Shown piece by piece: positions 1 through 35,404 of a stretch of 64,000 nucleotides of DNA. A program made the translations under genes and the position numbers. Under the pieces are notes generated by a model. It did not search any database and had not been told where the DNA came from. It saw nothing but the letters and a program-made list of their open reading frames with translations. Within the stretch, counting starts at the first letter, position 1, and the number at the start of each line of letters is the position of its first letter. This DNA is from Lingula anatina. Taxonomy: Eukaryota > Brachiopoda > Lingulata > Lingulida > Lingulidae. The DNA lies in NCBI RefSeq assembly GCF_001039355.2, contig NW_019775428.1:266492-330491 (forward strand), given 5' to 3'.

Positions 1-406
1 TAACCATTATGTAATATTGCATCAGAATAGAAGAAAACACAATTTTGGGTGCTGCTGCCATGATGACCATTATGGGAAAACCATGTTACTTATGATTGCC
101 AAACTTTCAAAAAAGAAATACAGGACTAAAATGCAGCCTGAGTTGGAAAAGCAGTCTAATTGACTTCTTTTTCTGGAAGTTTTACATTTTCAAAGTGTGA
201 ACTTGAACTCCCATGGGCCTGAAGCCTTATGCTTGTTTCACATTTTACTTACATTGGTATTACACGTTGAGCATAATTAAAATTTGATGTTGAATTTGCA
301 GTTTAACATAATGTACTTTTGCATCAGAATTGACAGTAGCCTATTTTGTTATTTCCTGCTTTTTGTCTGTACATTTGACAGCTTTGCTGCCTTGTTTTGA
401 TTTCAG
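1..406 (+). other. DTYMK intron (3' part)
   Basis: No coding match. Ends in a pyrimidine-rich tract and TTTCAG acceptor at 401-406. Positions 345-400 are repeated in inverted orientation at 2994-3049 (49 of 56 bases match). Confidence 0.8.
345..400 (+). repeat. Inverted repeat, left arm (in DTYMK intron)
   Basis: 56 bases ending six bases before the acceptor of the first visible DTYMK exon. Its reverse complement occurs ungapped at 2994-3049 with 7 mismatches by my hand alignment. The core TGTCTGTACATTTGACAGCT is identical in both arms. Confidence 0.85.
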
Positions 407-497
407 ACCAAAGATGAAAGAGCATTTACTCCAGGGGACTACTCTCATTGTTGACAGATATGCATTTTCAGGGGTGGCGTTTACTGCTGCTAAACAG
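407..497 (+). CDS. DTYMK: DTYMK exon with [10 protein letters not shown] motif
   Basis: The acceptor TTTCAG precedes 407 and the donor GTGAGT follows 497. The first base completes a codon split with an upstream exon; 30 full codons follow, beginning [18 protein letters not shown] and ending FTAAKQ. It contains the conserved DRY substrate-binding motif of thymidylate kinases. Confidence 0.95.
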
Positions 498-2180
498 GTG
501 AGTTAAAGCCACAAAACATGTTAGACCTTAAGATAGAAAAAAGTTTTTTTTGTTTTTTGTGGAAATTTCATTAATTTCTTTTTGTCACCAATGTAGATCT
601 TATTCTGAATCATTCATTGAGAACTTGAGGACCTATTGAACTTGAAGATCTATCTACTGTTCTCAAGTAAATTGAGATAGTTTGATTATTTATTGTTTTT
701 TTTAACATATTCAAGGGTTTCGGCTTAGACTGGTGTCGACAACCAGACATTGGTCTCCCAAAGCCAGATCTCATCCTGTACCTGACCCTGACACCAGAAG
801 AGGCAGCCAAGAGAGGCGGATTTGGGGGAGAGAGGTGAGAGATGGGGTAATGCAGTTTGCCCAAAAAACTTTTGAATATTCTGAGCCTTCAGGCCACCAA
901 GGTCTGAGGATCTACAACCCTGAAGCAGAGTTGCGGCCAGTAATTCAACATATTCACATAATTTTACTAAATATTATGCATTTCTACAGGCAATGGCCAT
1001 GGGGTCAATATTAACTTTGCAGATTGTTAGCTGTAAGATGAGTACTCAGATTTAAGGTTACATCTTGAATCCATCTACTGACAGCTTCATCCCTCATGTA
1101 CAGACCTTGAGCAGATATAGTTGTAGGTTTAAGAGAACAATGATATTTCACTTGTTTAAGTGCAGTACCCCAGTAGCTTAGAAATCTTCAGTTTTCCGGA
1201 AAACATTTTCTTGTTTTTTTCCTTTATAATGTACACATATTTCTTAGCTTGCAGATTTATTGCAGAAAATAAAAACATCTTTTTTGTTTTGTTTTTAGAT
1301 ATGAAAATACACCTTTCCAAGAAAAAGTAGCAAAGAACTTTGAGCATCTGAAGGAAAACAACTGGAGGGTAATTGCTGAAGTTTTATTTATTATTATTTT
1401 TTTTTAGGGGGTGGGGGGGGGGGAGTGAGGGGGTTGAACATCCAAGGGATCCAGAGGCTGTAAAGGGGCCTGGTAGCTGGCAATTATACGTCATTTATTC
1501 TTTAGAATTAAATGCAAAGGAACAGAAATAAAAAAGAGCACATGAAGAATACAAGGATTGATTGATGACTGTTAACTTAGTAGCATTTATGTCTTTGTGT
1601 GTGATTATTGCGAGTAGCTGACTGACGGAAAGTGTTGGTCATATCAAAACAAATACAATTTGAAAACATTTGCTAAAACTCTCTCCTAAAAAAGAGCTAT
1701 TGTTTTGAATTTACAGTCAGTCAGTCCAACTAAAACACTTCTGTCTGTCTGCCACTTCTGTTGGTCTGAATTTTAAGTTGTTTTAAAAGTTATCAGCATG
1801 ACTGTAGTTTTCATATTTGGTTAATAATAAAGTTTATTCAACCATTGTATATGTATTATAAAATACATAAAAAATCGAATTTTTTTTACCCTCTTGGTAA
1901 AAAGACCAAATAGATGAATAAAAATAAAATAGTGCCAATTAATAGTTAAGAAGTTGTCTTGAACATATTATGCTTTCTTTTTCAGGTAATTGATGCTGGA
2001 AAAGACATGGAGTCCCTCCATGAGGAAATTCAAGAAATCACCAGAGCAGTCATTAAAGACAGTAAAGACAAGGACATTGAGAAACTTTGGATAAACCATG
2101 ATTACCCCGTTAAGAAGCGGAAATCTTTGGGAGAAATAAACACTAACCAGTGTATGGGGAACCAACTGAAGGTCAAGTGA
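407..2180 (+). CDS. DTYMK: Thymidylate kinase (dTMP kinase), 3' part of gene, four coding exons
   Basis: Phosphorylates dTMP to dTDP with ATP, an essential step of dTTP synthesis in cytosol, nucleus or mitochondria. Coding segments are 407-497, 716-834, 1299-1368 and 1986-2180, all joined by GT-AG introns in consistent phase, giving about 157 residues. Visible motifs: the substrate-binding [10 protein letters not shown] block in the first exon; [15 protein letters not shown] followed by the LID-like [13 protein letters not shown] across exons two and three; then [19 protein letters not shown] and the family-typical EKLW near the C-terminus. The order and spacing match human DTYMK (212 residues). 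The N-terminal P-loop part, roughly 80 residues, is outside the window; nothing in 1-406 encodes it. Unlike the human enzyme, which ends just after ELWK, this one continues about 28 residues with a basic PVKKRKS cluster. Start codon not visible. Identification is very secure. Confidence 0.96.
716..834 (+). CDS. DTYMK: DTYMK exon with [15 protein letters not shown] block
   Basis: Acceptor TTCAAG ends at 715 and donor GTGAGA starts at 835. The exon starts in phase 0 and leaves two bases (AG) of an Arg codon. It encodes [19 protein letters not shown], then [21 protein letters not shown], closely parallel to the human nucleotide-binding and LID segment. Confidence 0.95.
1299..1368 (+). CDS. DTYMK: DTYMK exon, [10 protein letters not shown] segment
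   Basis: Acceptor GTTTTTAG ends at 1298; the donor GTAATT starts at 1369. The first base completes the split Arg codon, then 23 codons read [20 protein letters not shown] and NWR. The reading frame closes exactly in phase 0 for the last exon. Confidence 0.94.
1986..2180 (+). CDS. DTYMK: DTYMK terminal exon with basic C-terminal extension
   Basis: Acceptor TTTTTCAG ends at 1985. An in-frame ATG at 1959 lies in the intron and is not a start. The exon encodes [18 protein letters not shown] and continues to DIEKLW, the point near which the human enzyme ends, then 29 more residues including PVKKRKS, and stops at TGA 2178-2180. Confidence 0.95.
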   Translation, partial: VIDAGKDMESLHEEIQEITRAVIKDSKDKDIEKLWINHDYPVKKRKSLGEINTNQCMGNQLKVK

Positions 2181-2198
2181 TCATGACCTACATTTCAA

Positions 2199-2204
2199 AT
2201 TAAA
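2199..2204 (+). promoter_or_regulatory. Possible poly(A) signal ATTAAA, DTYMK
   Basis: An ATTAAA hexamer 19 bases after the stop codon. It is very close to the stop, so the AATAAA at 2324 may be the main signal. Confidence 0.3.
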
Positions 2205-2323
2205 AAGTTGTAATTTTATCTATAGTCTAAATCATTTTATGTTGAAATCATGTCAGATATATAAAGGGGTGTGACATGTATAAGCTGTTTTATTCACCTT
2301 ATGGACAACCTGTGCTGATTTCA

Positions 2324-2329
2324 AATAAA
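2324..2329 (+). promoter_or_regulatory. Possible poly(A) signal AATAAA, DTYMK
   Basis: Canonical AATAAA about 145 bases after the DTYMK stop, in the correct orientation. Use of this site is inferred only from position. Confidence 0.5.
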
Positions 2330-2993
2330 ATAATGCCCCTGACCATGGATTGAATACTTTGCACAAAGTGAAGAGCAATTTACTAACCTGTACTTGACTT
2401 AACATAATCAAAAAGAAAAAAAGTGGTGGTCTGAACACTGCAGATAGTGGGGTACCTTTGAGCTTGTATACAGTATATATTATATTATTATAGTTTACTA
2501 TATGCATGGAACAGGAGGATGGATATACTGAGTACTACTAATTAATGAGCACTGGACAAGTTAATTATATATTCTCACCCTATTCTTGTACATGGTAATT
2601 TTCTCAAGTAGAAAAAATTGTTAATGTAAATGTATTTATTTATGATCTTGTAATGTTTCATGAAAAAGAAAAACATTTATACGCATGTTATTACTCATCA
2701 TTTTGCACTGTATGGTGATCTGGTTACTTGGGAGATTTTTCAGTTTTGTTGAGATTTTTACACATCCCTGTCAAACATTTTTTTAATCCATATTACAATA
2801 GATTTGAAAAAAAGTGAAAAACATGTTTGGCAGGATATAGGAATTGTGCACTTTTTCAGTCACATTTATTTGAAAGACATTTTTAAATCAGATTAATTTT
2901 GAATTGAGAGTGGCTCATTTTTTTTTTTTTTTTGTCCACACTGAATTTTTTGATAATATATCTGACTCAGCAAACAATCATCCTAGAATATAT

Positions 2994-3049
2994 TCAAAAG
3001 GAGCCAGCAAAGCTGTCAAATGTACAGACAAGAAGCAGAAGATAACAAT
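2994..3049 (-). repeat. Inverted repeat, right arm (downstream of DTYMK)
   Basis: Reverse-complement partner of 345-400, placed 0.8 kb beyond the DTYMK stop. The two arms bracket all four visible coding exons. Confidence 0.85.
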
Positions 3050-3451
3050 GACCAACTCCGGTGACAGTCATCATGTATAGACACCATACTGGGTATGTCT
3101 GTACATGAAAAATAACAATGCTCTGATGAACTCACACATTTTTTATTTATAGACATAGTACATTATAGAGTATTAGGTTTTCAAACAGTGATAACTTTTC
3201 AAATGGAAAAAAAATCATGTTTTCTATAAATGATAATGGTAACTATACCTAACATGTTTTCTTTCTACCACATCATAACCCTATCCATATCAAAGTCATA
3301 GCTTTCTTGTCCTCTTTCTTTTCTGCTTCGTGACATCTATATCTGATCATTTGAACATCTTAACTGAGAAAATTCTTAAGTGTCAATATTCATATACATC
3401 AATTACACCAAGAAAAAAAATTCAGTTTTATTCCTATCCACATTGCCAATC

Positions 3452-3457
3452 TTTATT
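3452..3457 (-). promoter_or_regulatory. Possible poly(A) signal AATAAA, PSMD1
   Basis: TTTATT on the plus strand reads AATAAA on the minus strand, about 195 bases after the PSMD1 stop. A second candidate lies at 3142-3147. Confidence 0.45.
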
Positions 3458-3575
3458 TCATGTGGCTTTTAAAACTCGAGTTCAAATCTTCATCAGTATA
3501 GCCCTCCACCAGAGAGACAGTCACATCAAAATTCACATTAATCTACATTTAGTTTCTCATTAATCCATATTGGTG

Positions 3576-3650
3576 ATCTAGATAATCCAGATGGGTACTT
3601 CAGATGTCTTCAGGCCGTTCAAATGGATCTGGATAATTCTGATGGATAAT

Positions 3651-3677
<27 letters not shown>
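3576..3677 (-). repeat. Tandem 51-bp duplication of the PSMD1 C-terminal coding end and stop
   Basis: Two adjacent units of exactly 51 bases on the minus strand: 3677-3627 encodes PFEWPEDI, TGA and 24 further bases; 3626-3576 encodes PFERPEDI, TGA and 24 further bases. By hand, 42 of 51 positions agree. Within the eight codons before the stop the differences are GAG/GAA, TGG/CGG, CCA/CCT and GAT/GAC, three of four synonymous. The second unit lies in the 3' UTR of the annotated frame, in the same reading frame. Confidence 0.95.
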
Positions 3678-28568
<24,891 letters not shown>

Positions 28569-29147
28569 TTAATTTCCATTACTTGGCACCAATCTATTAA
28601 GAGATAATTCTCTTATATTGATTAACACTAGAGATAAGAATCAAGCCTCATTCAACCTATGACTACATAATTGACTTGATTCAGTTTTAATTGAAATTTT
28701 TAACTAGTTTACAGGAGTTAAATACTCAATCAGAATTCAATAAATGAGTAAACTTATTTCATAAGCTAAGAAAAGAGAGTATGCGCAAAATGTAAAAGCC
28801 ATATATAATATATTACATAATTATTTGCTGAAACATTACTGTATAAACAAAAGGCAGTGCTGAGATATAAATTCAAGGAAAGATTTATCCCCCCCCCCCC
28901 CCAACAGTAATCAACACTGGGTGTGGTAATTGTAGTTTTGTATCAAGTCAACCATAACATGACATGAACAGAATAAAAAACCTGCTACTGCCAGGTCTAT
29001 ATGGTCAAAGGATTTAAGAAACCACATTCATCAATTATGGTTCTATTCTCATTTATTAATATTAATCTCTACTTCGCATGCGTGAACTTAAAAAATGTTA
29101 ACATCTCTTCAATTGTTGAAACCATTCAGGTCAAGTTCCTTTCCATA

Positions 29148-29292
29148 GGGCGCATTCAGATTTACACATTGTACAAGCTGGGCCGGTCCAACTCTGCAGG
29201 GGATTAAGCTGATTCCACTGATTGCACTTTGACAAGAATCCCCTATAGTGTGGGACCTACACAGCTAGTACCAGGCATGAACCTGAATGTGG
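29148..29292. mobile_element. Palindromic MITE, CATTCAGATT type, internally deleted
   Basis: Left end GGGCGCATTCAGATTTACAC and right end ACCTGAATGTGG. The interior ATTAAGCTGATTCCACTGAT matches the element at 35198-35404, but the left arm is shorter (145 versus 207 bp). Confidence 0.6.
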
Positions 29293-30220
29293 TAACAGTC
29301 TCTGCACGAAGTAATGCAATCAACATTCCAGACATTAGGTTACCAGATTTAAACAATTTTAATTACACCCCACTTTGTCTCAGATCACTGGTGGCCATAG
29401 CCCTAAAAGTACACAATGACTGGAGGAAAAATAAATGGATTGATAGTGAATTGTTCCTTGAATAGAACCATCCCTCATATCTGACTGTTCACATCAATGA
29501 ACCACAAACCTCTACTGCTCTCTGCCATTAGCCAAGAATTGATTTGGCATTTGAAGAAATCATTATTCTAAGACCTTGCAGTCAAATTACTAGCAGAGCC
29601 AAATACATTTCTCAATCAAAAACTACTGTATGTTGTTTGAAATGAAAGATAGATCACACTAAATAATGAATGGGGGTTGGGGAAAACATTGACAGGATTG
29701 CTGTATCTGAATGTTACCTGTACTATTTAACTATCTTACCATGTTCACCAAGAATTCTACAAGGTGAGAAGTCTCAATAAAGTTCTGACTCAACTAGCAA
29801 ATCCTCTGAAATCACCTAGAGACTTGACTATGGAATAATTCATTATATTTTCACGTTTCAACCTTCAAATTCAAGGAAACCATTCATTTCCATACCAAAA
29901 CCAGAATATCTGTAAAAGTTAAAACTTTATGTGCTGTTGCCTTCTTACTTGTTTCCAAAACCGTCCCAACAGAATCAAAGACAATTACACATTTGCTCAG
30001 TATTTGGTGCATTTCCTCTTCGACTAGTTATATTACTGAATTGGATCTCATGGTTTGTGAGTTGCCCTGTGAATTAACCCAATGAAGCATTCAATTGTTC
30101 ACTCAGCAGTGGACGTTCTGGGACAGAAGTTCAACGAGGCCACCTGGTGCCTTATCTGGCATTTGAAACAGTGGCTACAAAAACATCTCCTTTTTTCAAC
30201 ATATCATACTTAATTGTGGT

Positions 30221-30222
<2 letters not shown>

Positions 30223-30251
<29 letters not shown>

Positions 30252-30930
30252 NNNNNNNNNNNNNNNNNNNNNNNNNNNNNNNNNNNNNNNNNNNNNNNNN
30301 NNNNNNNNNNNNNNNNNNNNNNNNNNNNNNNNNNNNNNNNNNNNNNNNNNNNNNNNNNNNNNNNNNNNNNNNNNNNNNNNNNNNNNNNNNNNNNNNNNNN
30401 NNNNNNNNNNNNNNNNNNNNNNNNNNNNNNNNNNNNNNNNNNNNNNNNNNNNNNNNNNNNNNNNNNNNNNNNNNNNNNNNNNNNNNNNNNNNNNNNNNNN
30501 NNNNNNNNNNNNNNNNNNNNNNNNNNNNNNNNNNNNNNNNNNNNNNNNNNNNNNNNNNNNNNNNNNNNNNNNNNNNNNNNNNNNNNNNNNNNNNNNNNNN
30601 NNNNNNNNNNNNNNNNNNNNNNNNNNNNNNNNNNNNNNNNNNNNNNNNNNNNNNNNNNNNNNNNNNNNNNNNNNNNNNNNNNNNNNNNNNNNNNNNNNNN
30701 NNNNNNNNNNNNNNNNNNNNNNNNNNNNNNNNNNNNNNNNNNNNNNNNNNNNNNNNNNNNNNNNNNNNNNNNNNNNNNNNNNNNNNNNNNNNNNNNNNNN
30801 NNNNNNNNNNNNNNNNNNNNNNNNNNNNNNNNNNNNNNNNNNNNNNNNNNNNNNNNNNNNNNNNNNNNNNNNNNNNNNNNNNNNNNNNNNNNNNNNNNNN
30901 NNNNNNNNNNNNNNNNNNNNNNNNNNNNNN

Positions 30931-30972
<42 letters not shown>

Positions 30973-30988
30973 TGTGTGTGTGTGTGTG
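30223..30988. repeat. GT microsatellite enclosing a 679-N assembly gap
   Basis: GT repeats at 30223-30251 and 30931-30988 flank N's at 30252-30930, then GA/GAGC follows. Long cysteine-valine or histidine-threonine frames across it are artefacts of the repeat. Confidence 0.97.
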
Positions 30989-33900
30989 AGAGAGCGAGCG
31001 AGCTTCAACTAGGTTAAGTGCAACTATTACATTGTCTTCAACAAACAGTTTAAGAGAAATACAGACAAGAATATAGTCTAAAAAGGTTAGGGGATAAAAC
31101 ATTTGATGATTGTCATTGATTCCAGTGTCACATGACCACTTGTTGTTCATAATTACTCAGAAATATGTAATTTGTCAGAAACTTGCAACTGCAATTAATT
31201 AAATCATGTCAAACAAAATAATGGATGGAAAGGATCAGAGTAAGCATGGAATGTAAATCAGTAATGACCAGACTTTCATTTTTTCAGCTACACAAAGCAC
31301 ATCTAGTGATTTACTTTGAGAGTGACAGACGTATAGGGATGAGTGATTATTAAATCAGTGAATTGCAGCAATAATTTTTCCTCATCCAATAAAAAATTAA
31401 GTGAGGAAGAACAGATCCCTATTCCTGTTATCATCTGAACACAAATAACAGCAAATCAAGCAGAGAGAAAACACCCTCCTAGCTGCCCAGATCAAATCCA
31501 TTGCTCACAAAAGTGCACAGTCATGAACTTCCGACTTGGAAGCTTGAACACGAGCAATCTATAACATGCAACTCCACAGAGAAATCTCAATACCCAAATA
31601 CCCAATGTCAATATGAAATATGTCAGTGACACAAAATTGTGTGCAGTCCACTCTGATTCCAATCTAGAATGGGAATCCCAAAATGCTGTAAGTTGGTTAG
31701 TGACAGGCTGTTTTAATCAAGACAAATAATATCTATACTCATGAAGCCAGGGAACTCTGAAACTCCATGTGATGGCAATGTGTTCAGATACTACTGTGTC
31801 TGTGCATTAAATTCTCTAAAAAATCAAAATTTAAATTTAAATTTTTCATAAAACAGCCAAAACAAATTTACATCCAAGGCATGGTCTTCAAATTCGACTA
31901 AAAAGACAAGATGATCAAAACACTACCATGAATTCCTTAATCCTCCTTATTGTCTCTTTTCGTCACGTGAGTACGGTAAAAACTTGAAATTTTGTTGCCT
32001 AAAAATTAATATTTTTAATTGCGTAAATCCGACAAATTTTTCAAAGTAACATTTTCCCCCCCAATCCTGGGTACATTTTGGGTAAAATTAAAGAGTTCCA
32101 TTATTTTCCTATCAAACAGAACATGCAACCCAATGTAACAAGAAGTACATGGTTGAGATAGCCCTAGGGTTAACTTCCAATAGCTCCACACCTGTCTCAC
32201 TCAGTCCATACAGGTAAAAAACTGTAAATATGAAGAATATTGAGTTGATATTTTTGCTGATTCATATCCACTTGAAATCCTATAAAGCAACAGATGGAGA
32301 AGCTTGAAAGGGCTAAAATTTATTTATTTATTGTTTTAAAATAGGTCTTTTTGAACATCTTCCCGCCAGAATTATCTGACTAAGGTTTCTTGCACATTAC
32401 TGGTATTAATCTGGGCTTGTGGCCAGCAATTAAATAGTGGAGAAAACTTTCCTCTAGAACAAATATCCTTTTCACACTACAGTCATTTATTTAAAAAATA
32501 GCAAATTAGGTCCCAATTGTATATGTATACATATTATGATATATGTATATATTAAATATATTATATTATATTCTTATTCAGTCTTAGGTGAGCACAGAAG
32601 TGTTAATCAAGCCTTCCATCTACACATTCTTTCTCAAATCATACACTCATCTACAATATCTGCGCTTGTATCACACGTGTAACACTGGCAGAGACATGTC
32701 TGATACTGGGAGCTTGGCATACTTACTTAACACTAGCTCAGGTCTGCATGTATTCAAAATCAACATGATACAAATCATTGAATGTTTATAAAAATGAAAT
32801 ATTATTTCAAACCTTTTTAAAATTTCTAACAAAATTATTCAGGTACAAAACAATACAATGTTTACAATATTGAAATATTGTTTCAAAAAGTTTTAAATAT
32901 TGTTATTTGGATAAAAGGGCAAATTAGTATAATTTATTACTTAAATGATACAAATTATTACATTGTTACAGTCCACTTCTGCAATAATTTTGTAGTTAAG
33001 ATAAGATTTGCTGTAACTGTATCACACAAAATACAAACAGTTCAATATCACATTATCTACATGAAAGCTCATAATAAGTATCATACTTGTAACTGAGCTG
33101 ATCATGACTTTTAATAACCAGCTTGGGTCAGAAGTTCAAAAATATTTCCACCATTCTTCCATGCTTTTGTAGAACATCTTTAGCCCAGACCTCAGCTAGG
33201 GCCTATGCTAGTTAACACTGTAGCAAAGAGTTCTGAAAACAGCCTGACCTTTTCTACACCTGTGCTATCTCACTAGGAGGTAAAGATCACCTCACCTTGA
33301 CACATGTAAAGGCTGGGCAGCGTAACATCAGCGTGTGTTAGGTGCTTGTAGAGTGGCAAACAGGCGTGTCTGGGGGGAGGTGGAATACGTGGGGGGCAAG
33401 CCTGCCTGTCATCATTCATTATAATCAAACCTTAGAGATCTCACATTGAAAAAGTAGTCTATTTCCTACATTAAAGTAATGTTTGTTGTAGAATTTAAGA
33501 AAATGATGATATTGTCCGCTTTAGGGATAAATGCAATAATTTTCTGAGCACGTGTAGGGTGCGTGTTTGTGGGGAGGTGAAGCAAGTGGAAGATAAAGCT
33601 GGACCTTTTGTGACTCATCTTCCTGTTAAAATGTGAAAACACAAAGCTTTTTCATTTTCACCTAATTACCATTTCCAATCCTGCATCAGGAATTAGTTTC
33701 TGGTTTGCTTTCAAACTAAGTAAATCAAAGAAGTATTTTTAAAGAATTGAGGAATGGATATAACCATAACATGGCGTATGTTTAGTAAATATAAAGCAGT
33801 AAAGAAATGTGCTGGAAAGGAGGTCTGAGGACAATGTACCATGATTAGGAGGTGTATTGAGTAACGTGAGCAGTTTAAAAGTTGGAAAAGTGATCCCTGT

Positions 33901-35197
33901 ACTTCACGCTTATGATCTTACTTAAAAATTTAGTCATAACAATATCTTTAAGGTCCTTCATGTCTTTTTAAAGAAGAGAGGTCTGTTTTCTATGTGAAAG
34001 AGTTTGACAAAAAATTCAGAATTAAATCCAGATAAATTCCACGGATTATAAATGTGATATGATTTGAGAAAAAAATCATATTTGAATTATGTAAGAAATC
34101 ACCATATATCTTTAAGATAACTTCTGATTAAAATTTCAATATTTTAGCGGAGGAAAAAAAACATTCCTAAACACTTTCTACCAGAAGGGTTTGTATGCCC
34201 ACAATCTTAAGCTGGACATTATAACAACCAAATGCTTGTTTTTCTGCTTGGATTCATCATAATTGGCAAGGTAATAACCTCCACTTTCCCCCAGTCCCTC
34301 TGAGAGGTAGAAATGCCCTTTTCAATAATGTCTAGGTCACTGCTAAAGATGGCTATATACTTATGAATTTAGTTATTACTACCTAGCGGTCTTTATCATC
34401 AAATTATCTTTTTTTTTCTCTATCCCATCTCACAGACGAGCAATGACTTCATAAATGTGTATGTGTGCGCACAAAAAGAGCTGCATGTTCCTTTATCCAT
34501 AAATTTGAACTCATTTTAAGGGCCAAATTGTATTCATAGTAAGTAGTAAGAGTCACAGTCAGGCAGATTTTTAAACCAACCCCATTTTTGTCTTATAAAT
34601 TTGAAAGTCAATCAGATAAATTTACAAATTTAACTGTAAGTAGTGCAGTGTTACTCACTAAATAGGCCTTCAGCACTTTACAAAAGCGAAACTGACTCTG
34701 CAACCTTAAACATAGTGCTGCCGTGATCAGTTATCTGCATGAAGTAATGCAATCAACTTTTTTTCCATAGAGCAAAACACTTTTGACTGGGCATTCTTTG
34801 AGAAGCTTGACCTAGGTGAATCTTCCGACCAACAAACAATAGCCAAATCCAATATCATAAGTGATAATGACAACAACAACAAAACAGTTTCATCTGTTCA
34901 ACCATCTGCTGACCCCTATAGACAAGTACAAAAACACTACCTATTTCATCTATTTAATGTTTTTGCACTAAGTGAACCAAGCAAATCCTATCTATAATTT
35001 ATCAATGGCATGTTATTTTGTTTTATCTGCAAAATATTTAAATTCATGATGCACTGACAGAATGCATTGTGGTTTTTCCTGAGTAATATGAAAATTAAGT
35101 TAACCAAAATTATCTTAAACATCAGCATATAATAATGTGTATTTTACTAGCAAATTTTAAGCTTAAGTAACCTAGTGAGACAACTGTTTTAAGTTAA

Positions 35198-35404
35198 AGG
35201 GGCACATTCAGATCACACATTATACTAACTGTGCAATCACTGGAATCAGCTAAATCAGCACTCAATACTTAATTACCCCCCCCCCCCCCCAACTGCCAAG
35301 TAGGGTCAGACAATTAAACTGAATCCACTGATTACACTATAGCGAGAGTCATCCACAGAACTGGACCGAGCCAGTTAGTATAATGTGTAAATCTGAATGC
35401 AGTC
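35198..35404. mobile_element. Palindromic MITE, CATTCAGATT type (complete)
   Basis: 207 bp. Left arm CATTCAGATCACACATTATA+CTAACTG and right arm CAGTTAGTATAATGTGTAAA+TCTGAATG are reverse complements with few changes. TAA at 35195-35197 and 35405-35407. A poly(C) run sits in the loop. Confidence 0.85.

Larger units (their letters stand above)
2181..3575. other. Convergent 3' UTR/intergenic region between DTYMK and PSMD1
   Basis: AT-rich and without a recognisable coding segment. It must hold both 3' UTRs, since the two stop codons are 1.47 kb apart. It carries plus-strand poly(A) hexamers near 2199 and 2324, minus-strand AATAAA candidates at 3142-3147 and 3452-3457 (TTTATT on the plus strand), and the inverted repeat at 2994-3049. 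Confidence 0.6.

Noticed and set aside
1959-1985. ATG at 1959 as a start of a separate small protein
   Set aside because: It lies in the DTYMK intron; the conserved frame starts at the acceptor at 1986.
30147-31150. Long open frames of Cys-Val or His-Thr across the 30.2-31.0 kb region on both strands
   Set aside because: They are translations of GT repeats and the 679-N gap.
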